Assembly: GCA_016791475.1 (NCBI GenBank)
Contig: JAEUWI010000020.1
Span: forward strand, 49,642-113,641
Length of the DNA: 64,000 nucleotides
Direction of reading: 5' to 3'
Origin: Candidatus Hydrogenedentota bacterium
Lineage (GTDB): Bacteria > Hydrogenedentota > Hydrogenedentia > Hydrogenedentales > JAEUWI01
Both the position numbers and the translations under genes were made by a program. Below, piece by piece: positions 41,186 to 50,251 of the stretch (position 1 is the stretch's first letter; each line of letters opens with the position of its first letter). The notes under the pieces were generated by a model. It ran no database searches. It was not told the origin of the DNA and worked only from the letters and a program-made list of their open reading frames with translations.

Positions 41186-43798
41186 CTACTCCAGCGAAAA
41201 CCGCAACCACCGCACCTTCCGCGCGTCCCCCGGCGTGTCGAAGGGCAGTGTGTAGGTGATCTCCCACGTCTTTGTCGCCTGATCGAAATCGGTTTGCCAG
41301 AAATCCTTGCCGTGGACCGATTGATCCACAACTACCCAAGCCAAGCCGTCCTCGCTGATCTCCAGTGTCGGCGTCGCATGCGTTGAGAGCCCGGTAAAGG
41401 TCACCGGCACGAATCCCAGGCCGCCTTCGATGCGCAATTCTGCCCTGTTGTCCAGGGTGCGCACCCGCGTGGGACGGGCGAGCTCCGCCGAGCCCACAGT
41501 CACCTCCACGGTCAAGTCGTTTCCCTTCGCTTCGCGCTCGATCATGCGCCAGGTGTTCGCATGCTGCGCAAGCGCGGCTTTCAGTGCCTCGTTGGGCCCG
41601 TAGTACTCCTCCGCTTTCTCCGCCACCACCACATGCTCCACTACCGCCTCGACAAAGTCGCCCGGAAGCAACTGCGTCACCGTCGGCGGCGGGAGAATGT
41701 CGATCAGCGAGGTATCCGCGCCGCGCACGTGCGCGCCCCGCTCCGCCGCCCAGGGCTGCGCCGGCTCGCCGCCGAGTTGCGCCTTCCACTCGCGGAGGAT
41801 AATGCCGCGATTCGCGTTGTTCGGCAGGTCTTCGGGAATATGGTGGTAATCCACTTCGTGCATGGAGAACCAGGGCGTGCGCCCCGTGACCTCGAAGGGC
41901 TCGGTGCGATAGCGGTCGCCACCCCATTGGGTGTCCCATTCTTTTACGAGGCCATTCTCGTTGCCCCAGGCGAACTTTCGTTCCGAGGTGTAGCTGTAGT
42001 CATCGCCGCCGCACTGGAACAACACGATGCGCGAGAAATCCACCGGCTGGCGCACATCGTGGCGGAAGCGGTAGATGCCCCGGGTGATATCGTCGCTGCG
42101 GTAGAGGCTCACGGTCGCGCGCGTGTCGATCTTGCCGTCGTAACTCTGGCCCCCATAGGTCACTTCGGTCAGGTTCGGCCCCACGCGCCGATACTGGGTG
42201 CGCATGCGGCTGTTCCACTGTTTATTACGCTCTTTGTCGTAATAGACCAGGAAATCCGCGCCGCCCACATTCACGCCGAAGCCCCACTGGAGCGAGTTCT
42301 CCCGAAAGCCGCGCACCATAAGCGGACGCGTGTCCAATACCGCTCCACCGATCTGCGTCTGGTCCGGCTCGAAGCAGAGCTGCTCGCCCCACGAACCCAT
42401 GGCCGCCTGATCCCAGAGCTGGTTCGCGCCCCAGCCCACCAGGCTGAGTTGGGCGTGGGACGCGGCGGGCGCGCCGCCCCAATGGGCGTTGACGCTCGTG
42501 TACTCCAAATCCACGGAGCTTTTCGGGGGTACTTCGATCATGGTGAAGCCGTGGTACCAGCCGCCCTCGAAACGCTGCGGAGCTTCCGCACGCTGGTGCC
42601 AGTTCTTCGAAATCTGCACGGGAATCCCCGTGGGATTACCCGCCAAGTCGCGGATCATGGGGGAGATACCCACGATGCCAAAGACCCCCGTGGCCTTATC
42701 TTTCTCGAAGAGCAGGCGGGCAACGCGCGGAGTATCGCCGTTGTTCGTCAGCGACAGCGCCACCCGTTCCATTCGATCAAAGTTCATCGGGTCCTTGTTA
42801 TTGCCTTCAATGTCATTGCGCAGGCCCACGCGATGCCAGCCGTGGGCAGCGTCGTACGTGGTCGTCAACGCCGCCTCCTGTGGCGCGAATTGCTTCGATG
42901 TGATCGTGATCCCGCCACGCTCTGATGCCACTGCATCGAGCGCAGCGGCGCCCGCCGCCGCTACGGGATAGACCGCAAGGCCCAAGGCGCGTTCCGCACC
43001 CGCTTCCAAGGCCGACACCTCCGCGCGAAGCGTTATCCGGCCCGAAGCGGGCTCCGTGCGGATCGACGTGCCCTCGGTGACGGGCAAAAGCACATAGCCC
43101 GCGCCCTGCGATGATAGCAGCGCCCGCGCCTCGCCATTCGAAGAAAGCTGGTGATATACGTCCTCCAGATCCAGCGTCATTTCGAGGCTGCCTTTTTCGA
43201 TGGTCGACTCCGAAACCACGCGCAAGACGAACGACACCCGATCCGGCCACGAGCTGATCTCCAGGCCGCTCTTCTTCGAGATCGCGGGCGCTTCCGCGCT
43301 CCACTTGAGATCCTCGATCCAGCGTCGTTGAAAAAAGCGCCCACTGTCCACCAGATGGGCATGCTCCACTTCCGGGATGACATTCTCCACCAGCGGCGTC
43401 TCGCCCGGGGCGTTGTCCCGCGTCGCCCGCGTCCCCGCGCCCGTGAGGGCAAGCTCCGTGCCGTCCACGGTGACCTTGATTCCCAGCGACGCGGTATTCG
43501 CGCCGAAGAGTTCTTCATTCGGCTGCATCAAGGCCGCTTCCTGCGACAACGGCGCGGCCAGCGGATGGAGGTGCGTCAAGAGCATGTTGTTCAGGTCATA
43601 CGACAGCGCATAGTGGTTCGTCTGAATGCTGAAGACCATCCGGGGATCACGTACGCCATAATTGAACCACATGTAAGAGTAGTCCGCGGGCGGTGTGGGG
43701 ATCGGGGCTGCGGGAGTTGGGACGGAACACAAGATGACCAAAGAAAAGGCAGTCACCTTCAAGAATATTGCAAGTCGGGATCCAGTATTTGGTCGCAT
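41186..43798 (-). CDS. Very large secreted protein of unknown family
   Basis: 870 residues with a signal peptide (FLKVTAFSLVILCSVPTPAA). Beta-rich throughout, with many aromatic loops (YSYMWFNYGVRD, GGWYHGFTMIEVPP, RPLMVRGFRENSLQWGFGVNVGG, YRTEPFEVTGRTPWFSMHEVDYHH). The end (about residues 750-870) resembles a discoidin-like carbohydrate-binding module: LDNRAELRIEGGLGFVPVTFTGLS, LEISEDGLAWVVVDQS, RKVRWLRFSLE. I infer a carbohydrate-related enzyme, without a named family. The ribosome site is weak. Single gene. Confidence 0.6.
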   Translation of the reverse strand: MRPNTGSRLAIFLKVTAFSLVILCSVPTPAAPIPTPPADYSYMWFNYGVRDPRMVFSIQTNHYALSYDLNNMLLTHLHPLAAPLSQEAALMQPNEELFGANTASLGIKVTVDGTELALTGAGTRATRDNAPGETPLVENVIPEVEHAHLVDSGRFFQRRWIEDLKWSAEAPAISKKSGLEISSWPDRVSFVLRVVSESTIEKGSLEMTLDLEDVYHQLSSNGEARALLSSQGAGYVLLPVTEGTSIRTEPASGRITLRAEVSALEAGAERALGLAVYPVAAAGAAALDAVASERGGITITSKQFAPQEAALTTTYDAAHGWHRVGLRNDIEGNNKDPMNFDRMERVALSLTNNGDTPRVARLLFEKDKATGVFGIVGISPMIRDLAGNPTGIPVQISKNWHQRAEAPQRFEGGWYHGFTMIEVPPKSSVDLEYTSVNAHWGGAPAASHAQLSLVGWGANQLWDQAAMGSWGEQLCFEPDQTQIGGAVLDTRPLMVRGFRENSLQWGFGVNVGGADFLVYYDKERNKQWNSRMRTQYRRVGPNLTEVTYGGQSYDGKIDTRATVSLYRSDDITRGIYRFRHDVRQPVDFSRIVLFQCGGDDYSYTSERKFAWGNENGLVKEWDTQWGGDRYRTEPFEVTGRTPWFSMHEVDYHHIPEDLPNNANRGIILREWKAQLGGEPAQPWAAERGAHVRGADTSLIDILPPPTVTQLLPGDFVEAVVEHVVVAEKAEEYYGPNEALKAALAQHANTWRMIEREAKGNDLTVEVTVGSAELARPTRVRTLDNRAELRIEGGLGFVPVTFTGLSTHATPTLEISEDGLAWVVVDQSVHGKDFWQTDFDQATKTWEITYTLPFDTPGDARKVRWLRFSLE

Positions 43799-43979
43799 TT
43801 GGATTAAGTTCCAGTGTGGTTGTCGAATCGCACCAAAAATGCGATAATCTAGGCGTTGAAATTAGATTGTAACGAAACACCCTGCGAAACCGTGAGTCGA
43901 ACGGATCGTCGATGGGCCTGAAGCGCGACTTCCATTATTGTGATTCACTTCCCCGACTATCAGATAGGGACTCATAGAC

Positions 43980-44237
43980 TTGCCAATCTTGAGCCGCTTC
44001 TACGGTATCGCAGTTTATATGTATTGGAACGATCATGCGCCGCCGCATTTTCATGCGAAGTATCAGGGCGACGAGGTTACCGTCGAGATTCTGACGGGAG
44101 ATATTACGGGCAGCATGTCACGTAGAGCCTTGGCTATGATTGAAGAGTGGCGGGTTTTACACCAAAACGAGCTGGAAGAAAACTGGGAGCGGTCAACCAA
44201 CAAGCGAGCGCTTCTCGGCATTGCGCCATTGGAGTAA
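43980..44237 (+). CDS. DUF4160 protein
   Basis: 85 residues, TTG start with AGGGA upstream. MPILSRFYGIAVYMYWNDHAPPHFHAKY is the DUF4160 signature; RRALAMIEEW and ELEENWER complete the family. DUF4160 is normally encoded just before a DUF2442 protein, as here, with 3 bp between. The pair has been proposed as a toxin-antitoxin or regulatory module; the activity is not established. Confidence 0.85.
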   Translation: MPILSRFYGIAVYMYWNDHAPPHFHAKYQGDEVTVEILTGDITGSMSRRALAMIEEWRVLHQNELEENWERSTNKRALLGIAPLE

Positions 44238-44240
44238 GCC

Positions 44241-44486
44241 ATGTTTCTGCACGTGACCGAAGCGAAATATCTGCACGACCACACGATCTGGCTGCGCTTC
44301 AATGACGGCGCGCAAGGGGAAATCGACCTCGGGGGTGAGTTGGAGGGCGAAGTCTTCGGTCCATTGGCGGATCTGGAGCAATTTCGGCGTTTCCGCGTGG
44401 ACCCGGAACTGAACACCATCGTCTGGGAGAATGGGGCGGATTTTGCCCCGGAATTTCTCCATGAAAACATGACCGTTTTCGCATAA
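44241..44486 (+). CDS. DUF2442 protein
   Basis: 81 residues. LHDHTIWLRFNDGAQGEIDLGG, FRRFRVDPELNTIVWENGADFAPEFLH is the DUF2442 pattern (small alpha-beta fold). Paired with the DUF4160 gene immediately upstream. Lack of a signal peptide predicts a cytoplasmic protein, possibly a partner or antitoxin of the DUF4160 protein. Confidence 0.85.
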   Translation: MFLHVTEAKYLHDHTIWLRFNDGAQGEIDLGGELEGEVFGPLADLEQFRRFRVDPELNTIVWENGADFAPEFLHENMTVFA

Positions 44487-44537
44487 GCGTGCCATCGACT
44501 TAACCTGATTGCACTTTGATCGTCCTACCGGAATCGG

Positions 44538-44606
44538 AACCACAAAGAACGCAAAGAGCACAGAGAAAGAAGAACATTCTTTGTGCTCTTTGGGTTCTTT
44601 GTGGTT
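44538..44606. repeat. 9-nt periodic inverted repeat (ACAAAGAAC type)
   Basis: Arms 44538-44562 and 44582-44606 pair at 24 of 25 positions; units read ACAAAGAAC, GCAAAGAGC, ACAGAG. It lies between convergent genes, 25 bp before the glyA terminator. Confidence 0.8.
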
Positions 44607-44630
44607 TCAAAATCCTTTTCCTCCTCCAAC

Positions 44631-44666
44631 AAAAACGCCCTCGGATCGTGATGCAATCCGGGGGCG
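44631..44666 (-). terminator. Rho-independent terminator of glyA
   Basis: On the minus strand an 11-bp GC-rich stem (CGCCCCCGGAT / ATCCGAGGGCG, one wobble) is followed by TTTTTG (44635-44630). It lies 26 bp after the glyA stop. Confidence 0.8.
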
Positions 44667-44691
44667 ACATAATTCGTTGATGTGTGGGAAA

Positions 44692-46212
44692 TTACTTCCC
44701 GAAGTGTTCCTGCAAAAACGCTAAATCCAACTGCGGATACACCGGGAATCGATCCAGCAGCGCCTTCACCATCCCACGGGCTTCATCGCGCACCTTCGCA
44801 TCCAGCGTGTGGAGGCGCTTGCTGGGTTCGCCGGCGTTGGGGCCCGAGGTGAGCACTGCGGCCTGGGTGCCGCTGATGACCAACTTGATGATCGTCGCGA
44901 TTTCTTTCATCTCATCCGGGCCCATGCCGAGCGTGGTCGTCGCGGGCGTGCCGATGCGGAGGCCGCTGGTGATGAGGGGGCCGTTGGGGTCGTTCGGCAG
45001 GGAGTTGTAGTTCAGCGTGATGCCGCATTCACGGAGCGCGCCGGCCGCCTGGCGTCCTGTGAGACCACAGCTCGTGCGCACGTCGATGAGCATGAGGTGG
45101 TTGTCCGTGCCGCCGGTGGCGAGGGTGAGGCCCTCGTCAATGCAGGCGGCTGCGAGGGCCTTCGCGTTGGAGGCGATCTTCTTCGCGTAGTCCTTGAACT
45201 CGGGCTTGTTGGACTCGGTGAAGGCGATGGCCTTGGCCGCCATGACGTGGGGGAGGGGGCCACCGATGACGAGGGGGCAGCCCTTGTCCACGTATTCCGC
45301 GAATTCCTTCTTGCACAGCACGATGCCGCCGCGCGGTCCGCGCAGGGTCTTGTGGGTGGTGGAAGTCACGACGTGCGCGTGGGCGATGGGATTGAAGTCG
45401 CCTTCAAACACGCCGCCCGCCACGAGGCCCGCGAAGTGGGCCATGTCCACCATGAGCACCGCGCCCACGCTGTCGGCGATGGCGCGCATGCGTTTGAAAT
45501 CAATGGTGCGGGGATAGGCGCTGTAGCCCGCGAGGAGGATGAGGGGCTTGATTTCCTTGGCCTGGGCTTCGATCGCGTCGTAGTTCAGCAATCCATTCGC
45601 GGGGTCGACCGCGTAGCTGTAGGCGTCGAACATCTTGGCGGACAGATTGCGGCGATAGCCGTGGGTCAGGTGGCCGCCGGAGTAGTAGTCCATGCCCAGC
45701 AGACGCTGATTGCCCAGGGCCGCGCGCACCTTGCTCCAGTCTTCCTGGGAGAGTTTGGAAGGATCCTTCGAGCCGAGCGCTTCCAGCTCGGGCACTTCCA
45801 CCTTCGCCGTGAGAATGGCCCAGAAGGCGATCATGTTCGCGTCCGCGCCGGAGTGGGGCTGGACATAGGCATGTTCCGCGCCGAAAAGTTTGCAGGCCTG
45901 CTCGCAGGCGTAGGCCTCCACCGCGTCCACGTTGTCGCAGCCTTCATAGAAGCGCTGGCCGGCGAAGCCTTCGGCGTATTTATCGGTCAGCAGATTACCC
46001 ATGGCGAGCTGGGTGCTCAGTGAGCAGTAGTTCTCGCTGGCGATCAGCTTCAGGTAGGCGCGCTGATCGGCCAGTTCCTGCACGATGGCGGCGGAAATCT
46101 GCGGGGCGACTTTGGCCGTCTCGGCAAGGTTGGCGATATAGCCCAGAAAGCCGGTATCGATGGATTCGGGGGCCGTTTTCGACAAATAGGCGGTGAGAGC
46201 GGGATGGGACAC
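44692..46212 (-). CDS. glyA: Serine hydroxymethyltransferase, enlarged form
   Basis: 506 residues, against about 415-430 for most bacterial GlyA. Interconverts serine and glycine with tetrahydrofolate using PLP. Hallmarks: LKLIASENY, YAEGFAGQRFYEGC, VQPHSGADANM, DMAHFAGLVAGG and the Schiff-base lysine (Lys288) in TSTTHKTLRGPRGG. Extra residues lie around 135-220 (for example LEALGSKDPSKLSQEDW), between the PLP-binding strands, as in the longer chlamydial-type enzymes. GTG start with AAGGAAG upstream. Single gene with its own terminator. Confidence 0.95.
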   Translation of the reverse strand: MSHPALTAYLSKTAPESIDTGFLGYIANLAETAKVAPQISAAIVQELADQRAYLKLIASENYCSLSTQLAMGNLLTDKYAEGFAGQRFYEGCDNVDAVEAYACEQACKLFGAEHAYVQPHSGADANMIAFWAILTAKVEVPELEALGSKDPSKLSQEDWSKVRAALGNQRLLGMDYYSGGHLTHGYRRNLSAKMFDAYSYAVDPANGLLNYDAIEAQAKEIKPLILLAGYSAYPRTIDFKRMRAIADSVGAVLMVDMAHFAGLVAGGVFEGDFNPIAHAHVVTSTTHKTLRGPRGGIVLCKKEFAEYVDKGCPLVIGGPLPHVMAAKAIAFTESNKPEFKDYAKKIASNAKALAAACIDEGLTLATGGTDNHLMLIDVRTSCGLTGRQAAGALRECGITLNYNSLPNDPNGPLITSGLRIGTPATTTLGMGPDEMKEIATIIKLVISGTQAAVLTSGPNAGEPSKRLHTLDAKVRDEARGMVKALLDRFPVYPQLDLAFLQEHFGK

Positions 46213-46369
46213 GGGGGGCTTCCTTTGGTTTGGGGGTCAGAGGCGCTATGGTACCGCGTTTTGGGGCGCAAGTTAAAGTCCCGGTGGCGGGCCGACGCGA
46301 TACTGGACCGTTGAGAGTTGAGCCGCCGCAGGTGGAACAGTGGTCGCTGTGCTATGGGTGGTGGACTTT

Positions 46370-46435
46370 CAGACCGATCAGACCGATCCGACTGATCGGG
46401 CCGAACCGATCCGTCTGATCAGTCTGATCCGTCTG
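46370..46435. repeat. 9-nt periodic inverted repeat (GACCGATCA type)
   Basis: Arms 46370-46399 and 46406-46435 pair at 26 of 30 positions around a 6-nt loop. It lies between divergent genes (46212 and 46513), in a 300-bp gap that otherwise shows nothing recognisable. Confidence 0.75.
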
Positions 46436-46512
46436 ATGACTCCCCGCGATGGGCGGTTTGCTTTTATCCGGGCCACGCGATATCGTATGCCGAGCCGTCG
46501 AGGAACCCCAGC

Positions 46513-48885
46513 ATGTCTGAAGCCCGTTCTACAGAACTCCGACTCTATTGCCTTTGCGGGCAGAAGATGAAAATCACGAGCAACATGCTTGGCAAGCCCG
46601 GAAAATGCGTGGCCTGCCGACAGAAGATCCGCATTCCGTCGCGGGAAGAACTGCCCGAGGGCACCCACACCCTGTACCTCAAGGATCACCCCGAATACCT
46701 GCGGGCATCTCAGCGCGACGTCATTGCCCTGCCGGAGCCCGTCAGCGAAACGAATTCCGAGGCGGAAGGGGACGATGTCGTGCTTTCGGGCGAAGCGGAC
46801 GACCTTGCGCCGGTGCCCTTCGTGCTCTATGAGCCCCTCGGGCGGCTGTGCAACTATGAAGCCAAGGTCAACGCCCAGTTGGCCGATCTGCGGGGCGGCA
46901 AGGCGTCGGAACTCGACCAGACGACCTTGATGAGTTACCGGGGGCTGGCGCGAAAAGCCCGCCAGACGCTCGAAAAGAAGATGCGCGACGAACTGATCGA
47001 CGTGGCGTCCGAGTTGCAGTCCCTCCGGGAGGGGCTGGCCCGCGAGACGGCCGCGCTCCGCGGAGCGGAAACGGATTACCCCGAGTTCAGCAAGCGCGTC
47101 CTTCCCCTTCGCAAACGGCGCGAGGTCCTGGCCTGTCGCCACCAGAATCTGCGCGGCTGGCTTTCCACGGAAGATCCCCACATGGCCGGGGGGCACGCCG
47201 ATGTGGCGCTGGCCGATGTGCCCGTGGATTCCATCGACGCCCCATTCCCCCTGGCGCGCGAGCTGGACAGCCTGCCGATCGAGCATTCCGTGCTCAAGTT
47301 GGAAGAGGCCCTCCGGCAACGGGAAAAGGCAGACCGGCGCCTGAACGAGCTGCACCGGGCCAATCTCGATGGGAAAATACCGGCTGAGGAGATGAAGGCG
47401 CAGCGCGCGGACACGGACGCCGAGCGCGAGCGGGCCAGGACGGGGGTGGCCTTTTATCGCGCCCGTCTCCAGCAGGTGATACAGGATTGTGAAGAAGATT
47501 CCAGCGCCATCCAGGCCCACCTGGACTTGAAGCGCCGCCAGCTTGAATCCGGCGCGATAACGAAAGCGGCCTACGAGGTTCTCGAAGAGTCCCTGTTTCG
47601 GGCGCAACTGGACATCAAGCGCGCCCGCAACCTGGCGACTCGGGCGTTGAACGCCAATACCATATCCGATGTGCCCAATCCCCGGGGCACCTTCCTCGAG
47701 CGCCTGGCGCGCCCCGGCACCCAGCAGCGGGGTCTCGGCGTCGATTCCTGGCTCGGCTGGCTCGGCAGCGCGCTGTTGCTTTCGGTGATCTTCGTCCCCC
47801 TGGGCGACAATGTGCCCGGCGGCAATCCGGCCGTTTTTCAGGGCTTGACGCTGGGCCTTTTCGTCGGTGGGGCATTTCTGGGCCTTTCGGTCACCCTCGC
47901 AGCGCGCGGTCCCAGGGCCCTGGCGCTGGGCGCCATGTGGCTGATTCTGACCCTCGCCGGTGCCGCCTATTTTCAGTACGAGTTGGGCGCGGTAGGGCCC
48001 GCAGGGTCGACCCTTCGTGCCGGAGAGCCCTGGTGGGCTTCCCTGGGCGGACAGATGCTGTTGTGCGGTTGGGGTGTGGCGGCAATCGCGGTGTTGGTTT
48101 CCTACGCGGCCCTTCCCGGACTCCGCTGGATGGGACCGGTGCTGGTCGCCGCCGGTACGGCGCTTGCCCTGGGAATTCTAAACGATTACGCGGGCTATCT
48201 TCGCGCACTCCCCGTCCTCGAAGCCGTCACTATGGAGCCCGACGCCGCGTCCGGCGCCTACGCGGTGACCGTCCCCCTTCGCAACCGGGGTAATCGCGCT
48301 TTCTGGCTTGGGGGTGACCGGGTCAGCGTTCCCCGGGCATCGGACTACGTCATGGAACTCCAGGGTCCGGATAATGCCTGGATCGATGCCGGCGCGCCCC
48401 CGGGTGTCACCGTGGGCGAGGTCAACTCCGGGATCAACCTCGACGTTGGTGTCCCCGTGGCTGCGGGCAGCCAGGTGGCCGTGCACCACCAGCTCGTTCC
48501 CGGCACCTACCGCGTCCAGTTTCGACCGGAATGGGGAGACGGGACCGTACTGGAGCAGACCTTCCAGTTGGAGCCCTTCGCGGTGGATCTGGAAACCTTC
48601 TTCCCCCCGGAAGGCGAGGGAACTGGGAGCGCAACCACGTCGGGTTCCGGCGTCATGGTGGAATTGCGCGGCGTAGTGGACGGCGAAGCTTCCCAGCCGA
48701 AGTTTTCCCTCATTATCACGCAGCCGGACGGCACCGAGCGGCGCGAGCAGTTCGTGCTGGGCGATAAGCTCCACGGGGAGTGGAGCATCAGCGAGTTCAA
48801 CCCCGCCCACAACACCATGACTCTGTCGGACGGCAAGCGCCTGCTCATCGTGGAGCGTGGAAAGCCCGAAGAAATTCCAAAGTGA
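46513..48885 (+). CDS. Zinc-ribbon, coiled-coil membrane protein
   Basis: 790 residues with GAGGAA before the ATG. The N-terminus has a four-cysteine zinc ribbon (Cys-x-Cys in LYCLCGQKM, Cys-x-x-Cys in KCVACRQKI). Residues about 110-380 are charged and helical, predicted coiled coil. Four hydrophobic helices follow at about 410-560 (LGSALLLSVIFVPL, LFVGGAFLGLSVTLAA, ALGAMWLILTLAGAAYF, GWGVAAIAVLVSYAALPGL), then a beta-rich domain. There is no signal peptide, so the zinc ribbon should be cytoplasmic. I recognise no family for the whole; zinc-ribbon leaders like this occur on Planctomycetes membrane proteins. Confidence 0.65.
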   Translation: MSEARSTELRLYCLCGQKMKITSNMLGKPGKCVACRQKIRIPSREELPEGTHTLYLKDHPEYLRASQRDVIALPEPVSETNSEAEGDDVVLSGEADDLAPVPFVLYEPLGRLCNYEAKVNAQLADLRGGKASELDQTTLMSYRGLARKARQTLEKKMRDELIDVASELQSLREGLARETAALRGAETDYPEFSKRVLPLRKRREVLACRHQNLRGWLSTEDPHMAGGHADVALADVPVDSIDAPFPLARELDSLPIEHSVLKLEEALRQREKADRRLNELHRANLDGKIPAEEMKAQRADTDAERERARTGVAFYRARLQQVIQDCEEDSSAIQAHLDLKRRQLESGAITKAAYEVLEESLFRAQLDIKRARNLATRALNANTISDVPNPRGTFLERLARPGTQQRGLGVDSWLGWLGSALLLSVIFVPLGDNVPGGNPAVFQGLTLGLFVGGAFLGLSVTLAARGPRALALGAMWLILTLAGAAYFQYELGAVGPAGSTLRAGEPWWASLGGQMLLCGWGVAAIAVLVSYAALPGLRWMGPVLVAAGTALALGILNDYAGYLRALPVLEAVTMEPDAASGAYAVTVPLRNRGNRAFWLGGDRVSVPRASDYVMELQGPDNAWIDAGAPPGVTVGEVNSGINLDVGVPVAAGSQVAVHHQLVPGTYRVQFRPEWGDGTVLEQTFQLEPFAVDLETFFPPEGEGTGSATTSGSGVMVELRGVVDGEASQPKFSLIITQPDGTERREQFVLGDKLHGEWSISEFNPAHNTMTLSDGKRLLIVERGKPEEIPK

Positions 48886-48952
48886 TTCGTGGTGGACCGC
48901 GGGGCAGAAAGGTTCAGCGGAAGTTAATGATTCACCAAAGCGAACGCGACAT

Positions 48953-49031
48953 CGGGAGCGCGGGTTTTCTTACCCGCGTTTCGTGCGACTCCGTCGTACG
49001 AATATCACGGACTGGAAAGTCCGTGCTCCCG
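48953..49031. repeat. Cloverleaf-like multi-hairpin element
   Basis: CGGGAG (48953-48958) pairs with CTCCCG (49026-49031) and encloses three hairpins in a row: GCGGGT/ACCCGC (48960-48977), CGTGCGAC/GTCGTACG (48982-49000, one wobble) and CACGGACT/AGTCCGTG (49006-49025). The fold is tRNA-sized but has no tRNA loop sequences. Confidence 0.6.
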
Positions 49032-49080
49032 CAGGGCAATTAAATCACAGACTCTCAGCAGACCCAACTTCACCACGCTG

Positions 49081-49371
49081 TCAGTGCCCGTATCTATGGT
49101 ACAGGGCGTACGAAAGACAAAACAGGAAAACGATCCAAGCAGGACGTCGCCACCAAACCGTGCTCGGGTTGAGAGCAGTCAGGCTGGACGGGGCGGTGGG
49201 CTTGGCAACGCGAAGAGAGTTTATCGCCATTCCTGCGTACAACGACACCAATAGGATGACAACAACGGCACCATTCGATCTACCAATGAAGAATAAAGAC
49301 GAAAGTGCGCCGACGATTATAGAACCTGCGGCAACGTTGCGCAGCGTGTTATCCGATACAGGTTTCAGCAT
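49081..49371 (-). CDS. Small membrane protein downstream of YbjQ
   Basis: 96 residues from the ATG at 49371 (AGGGGG upstream). Three hydrophobic stretches: NVAAGSIIVGALSSLFFIG, AVVVILLVSLYAGMAI and WIVFLFCLSYALY. No family recognised. It starts 40 bp after the YbjQ gene and probably belongs to the sigma-factor operon. Confidence 0.5.
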   Translation of the reverse strand: MLKPVSDNTLRNVAAGSIIVGALSSLFFIGRSNGAVVVILLVSLYAGMAINSLRVAKPTAPSSLTALNPSTVWWRRPAWIVFLFCLSYALYHRYGH

Positions 49372-49411
49372 TGCACGGCCCCCTTCAGGTAGTGCTCGAA
49401 CGCTCCACGAT

Positions 49412-49732
49412 CTATACGTCTTCCAGGCGCACGGCGGTGCCGTAAACCAGGATTTCCGCCGCGCCGGGGGTGATGTGGACCGTGGTGAAGCGGACGGCCA
49501 GGACGGCATTCGCGCCGATTCGCTCCGCGGCATCCATCATGCGGTCCAGGGCCTGTTCGCGGGATTCGGCGAGCATCTTGGAGTACTCGGGGATCTCGCC
49601 GCCCACCAGGTTGCGCAGAAATGCGAGGATATCCTTGCCGAGGTGCTTGCCGCGCACGGTGCTTCCCCGGACGAGGCCGAGGGTCTCGACAATTCTCTTG
49701 CCATGCACATCGGGCGTAGTGGCGACGATCAA
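49412..49732 (-). CDS. YbjQ/UPF0145 family protein
   Basis: 106 residues with the YbjQ pattern: MIVATTPDVHGKRI, LGLVRGSTVRGKHLGKDILAFLRNLVGGEI, YSKMLAESREQALDRM, GANAVLAVRF. These form ring-shaped pentamers of unknown role, sometimes called heavy-metal-binding. TTG start that overlaps the anti-sigma stop (TTGA). Coupling to an ECF sigma/anti-sigma pair suggests an envelope-stress or metal context. Confidence 0.85.
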   Translation of the reverse strand: MIVATTPDVHGKRIVETLGLVRGSTVRGKHLGKDILAFLRNLVGGEIPEYSKMLAESREQALDRMMDAAERIGANAVLAVRFTTVHITPGAAEILVYGTAVRLEDV

Positions 49733-50175
49733 CGGTGTATCTCCCTGGTATAGCGGTCAGTCTTGAGGTTTTCCAGCCGCTGGCGCAGCACGGAAACAAA
49801 CAAGATTGCCAGACCGGCGACTGGCGTCGCAAGCATCAGCTTGAGCACCGCTGAGGTCCACGGTTCCATGACGAACACGTAGGCCCCGAAGACAGCCAGG
49901 CCGAGCACGCCGAAAACGAACACCACCCACCCGGTTTTACGTTCGAGCCGGTTGTATACGTTGTCGAGGAACTCGTCCCAGGTTTCCTCAGGCAGATCGT
50001 CCGCGGCGAAGGCCGCCGACGTTCCCCAGAAGAGTCGCTTCATCGTGTCCAGCTCCCGCTGGCACCTTGGGCACTCTTCCAGATGGGCCTCCAGCTCGGC
50101 CCGGACTTCGGGCTCCAGTTCGTTGTCCAGATAGCCGGAAATCAACACGCGGAATTCTTCATCGCTCCGGCTCAT
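49729..50175 (-). CDS. Zinc-finger anti-sigma factor
   Basis: 148 residues. The N-terminal zf-HC2 motif is HLEECPRCQREL (His31, Cys35, Cys38), which in this family clamps the cognate ECF sigma factor and may sense redox or metal state. Two transmembrane segments follow (VVFVFGVLGLAVFGAYVFV and LMLATPVAGLAILFVSVL), so it is membrane-anchored with a cytoplasmic finger. Encoded 76 bp behind the sigma gene and overlapping YbjQ. Confidence 0.85.
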   Translation of the reverse strand: MSRSDEEFRVLISGYLDNELEPEVRAELEAHLEECPRCQRELDTMKRLFWGTSAAFAADDLPEETWDEFLDNVYNRLERKTGWVVFVFGVLGLAVFGAYVFVMEPWTSAVLKLMLATPVAGLAILFVSVLRQRLENLKTDRYTREIHR

Positions 50176-50251
50176 GGCGTCACCTCCCGACGGGTTGGGG
50201 CCATGGGTTCCCGCGCTGCGGGTTGATGTTTTCGGGTAAAGCTGTTCATGA

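Noticed and set aside
48953..49031. tRNA gene
   Set aside because: Cloverleaf topology but no D-loop or T-loop consensus and no anticodon-arm geometry.
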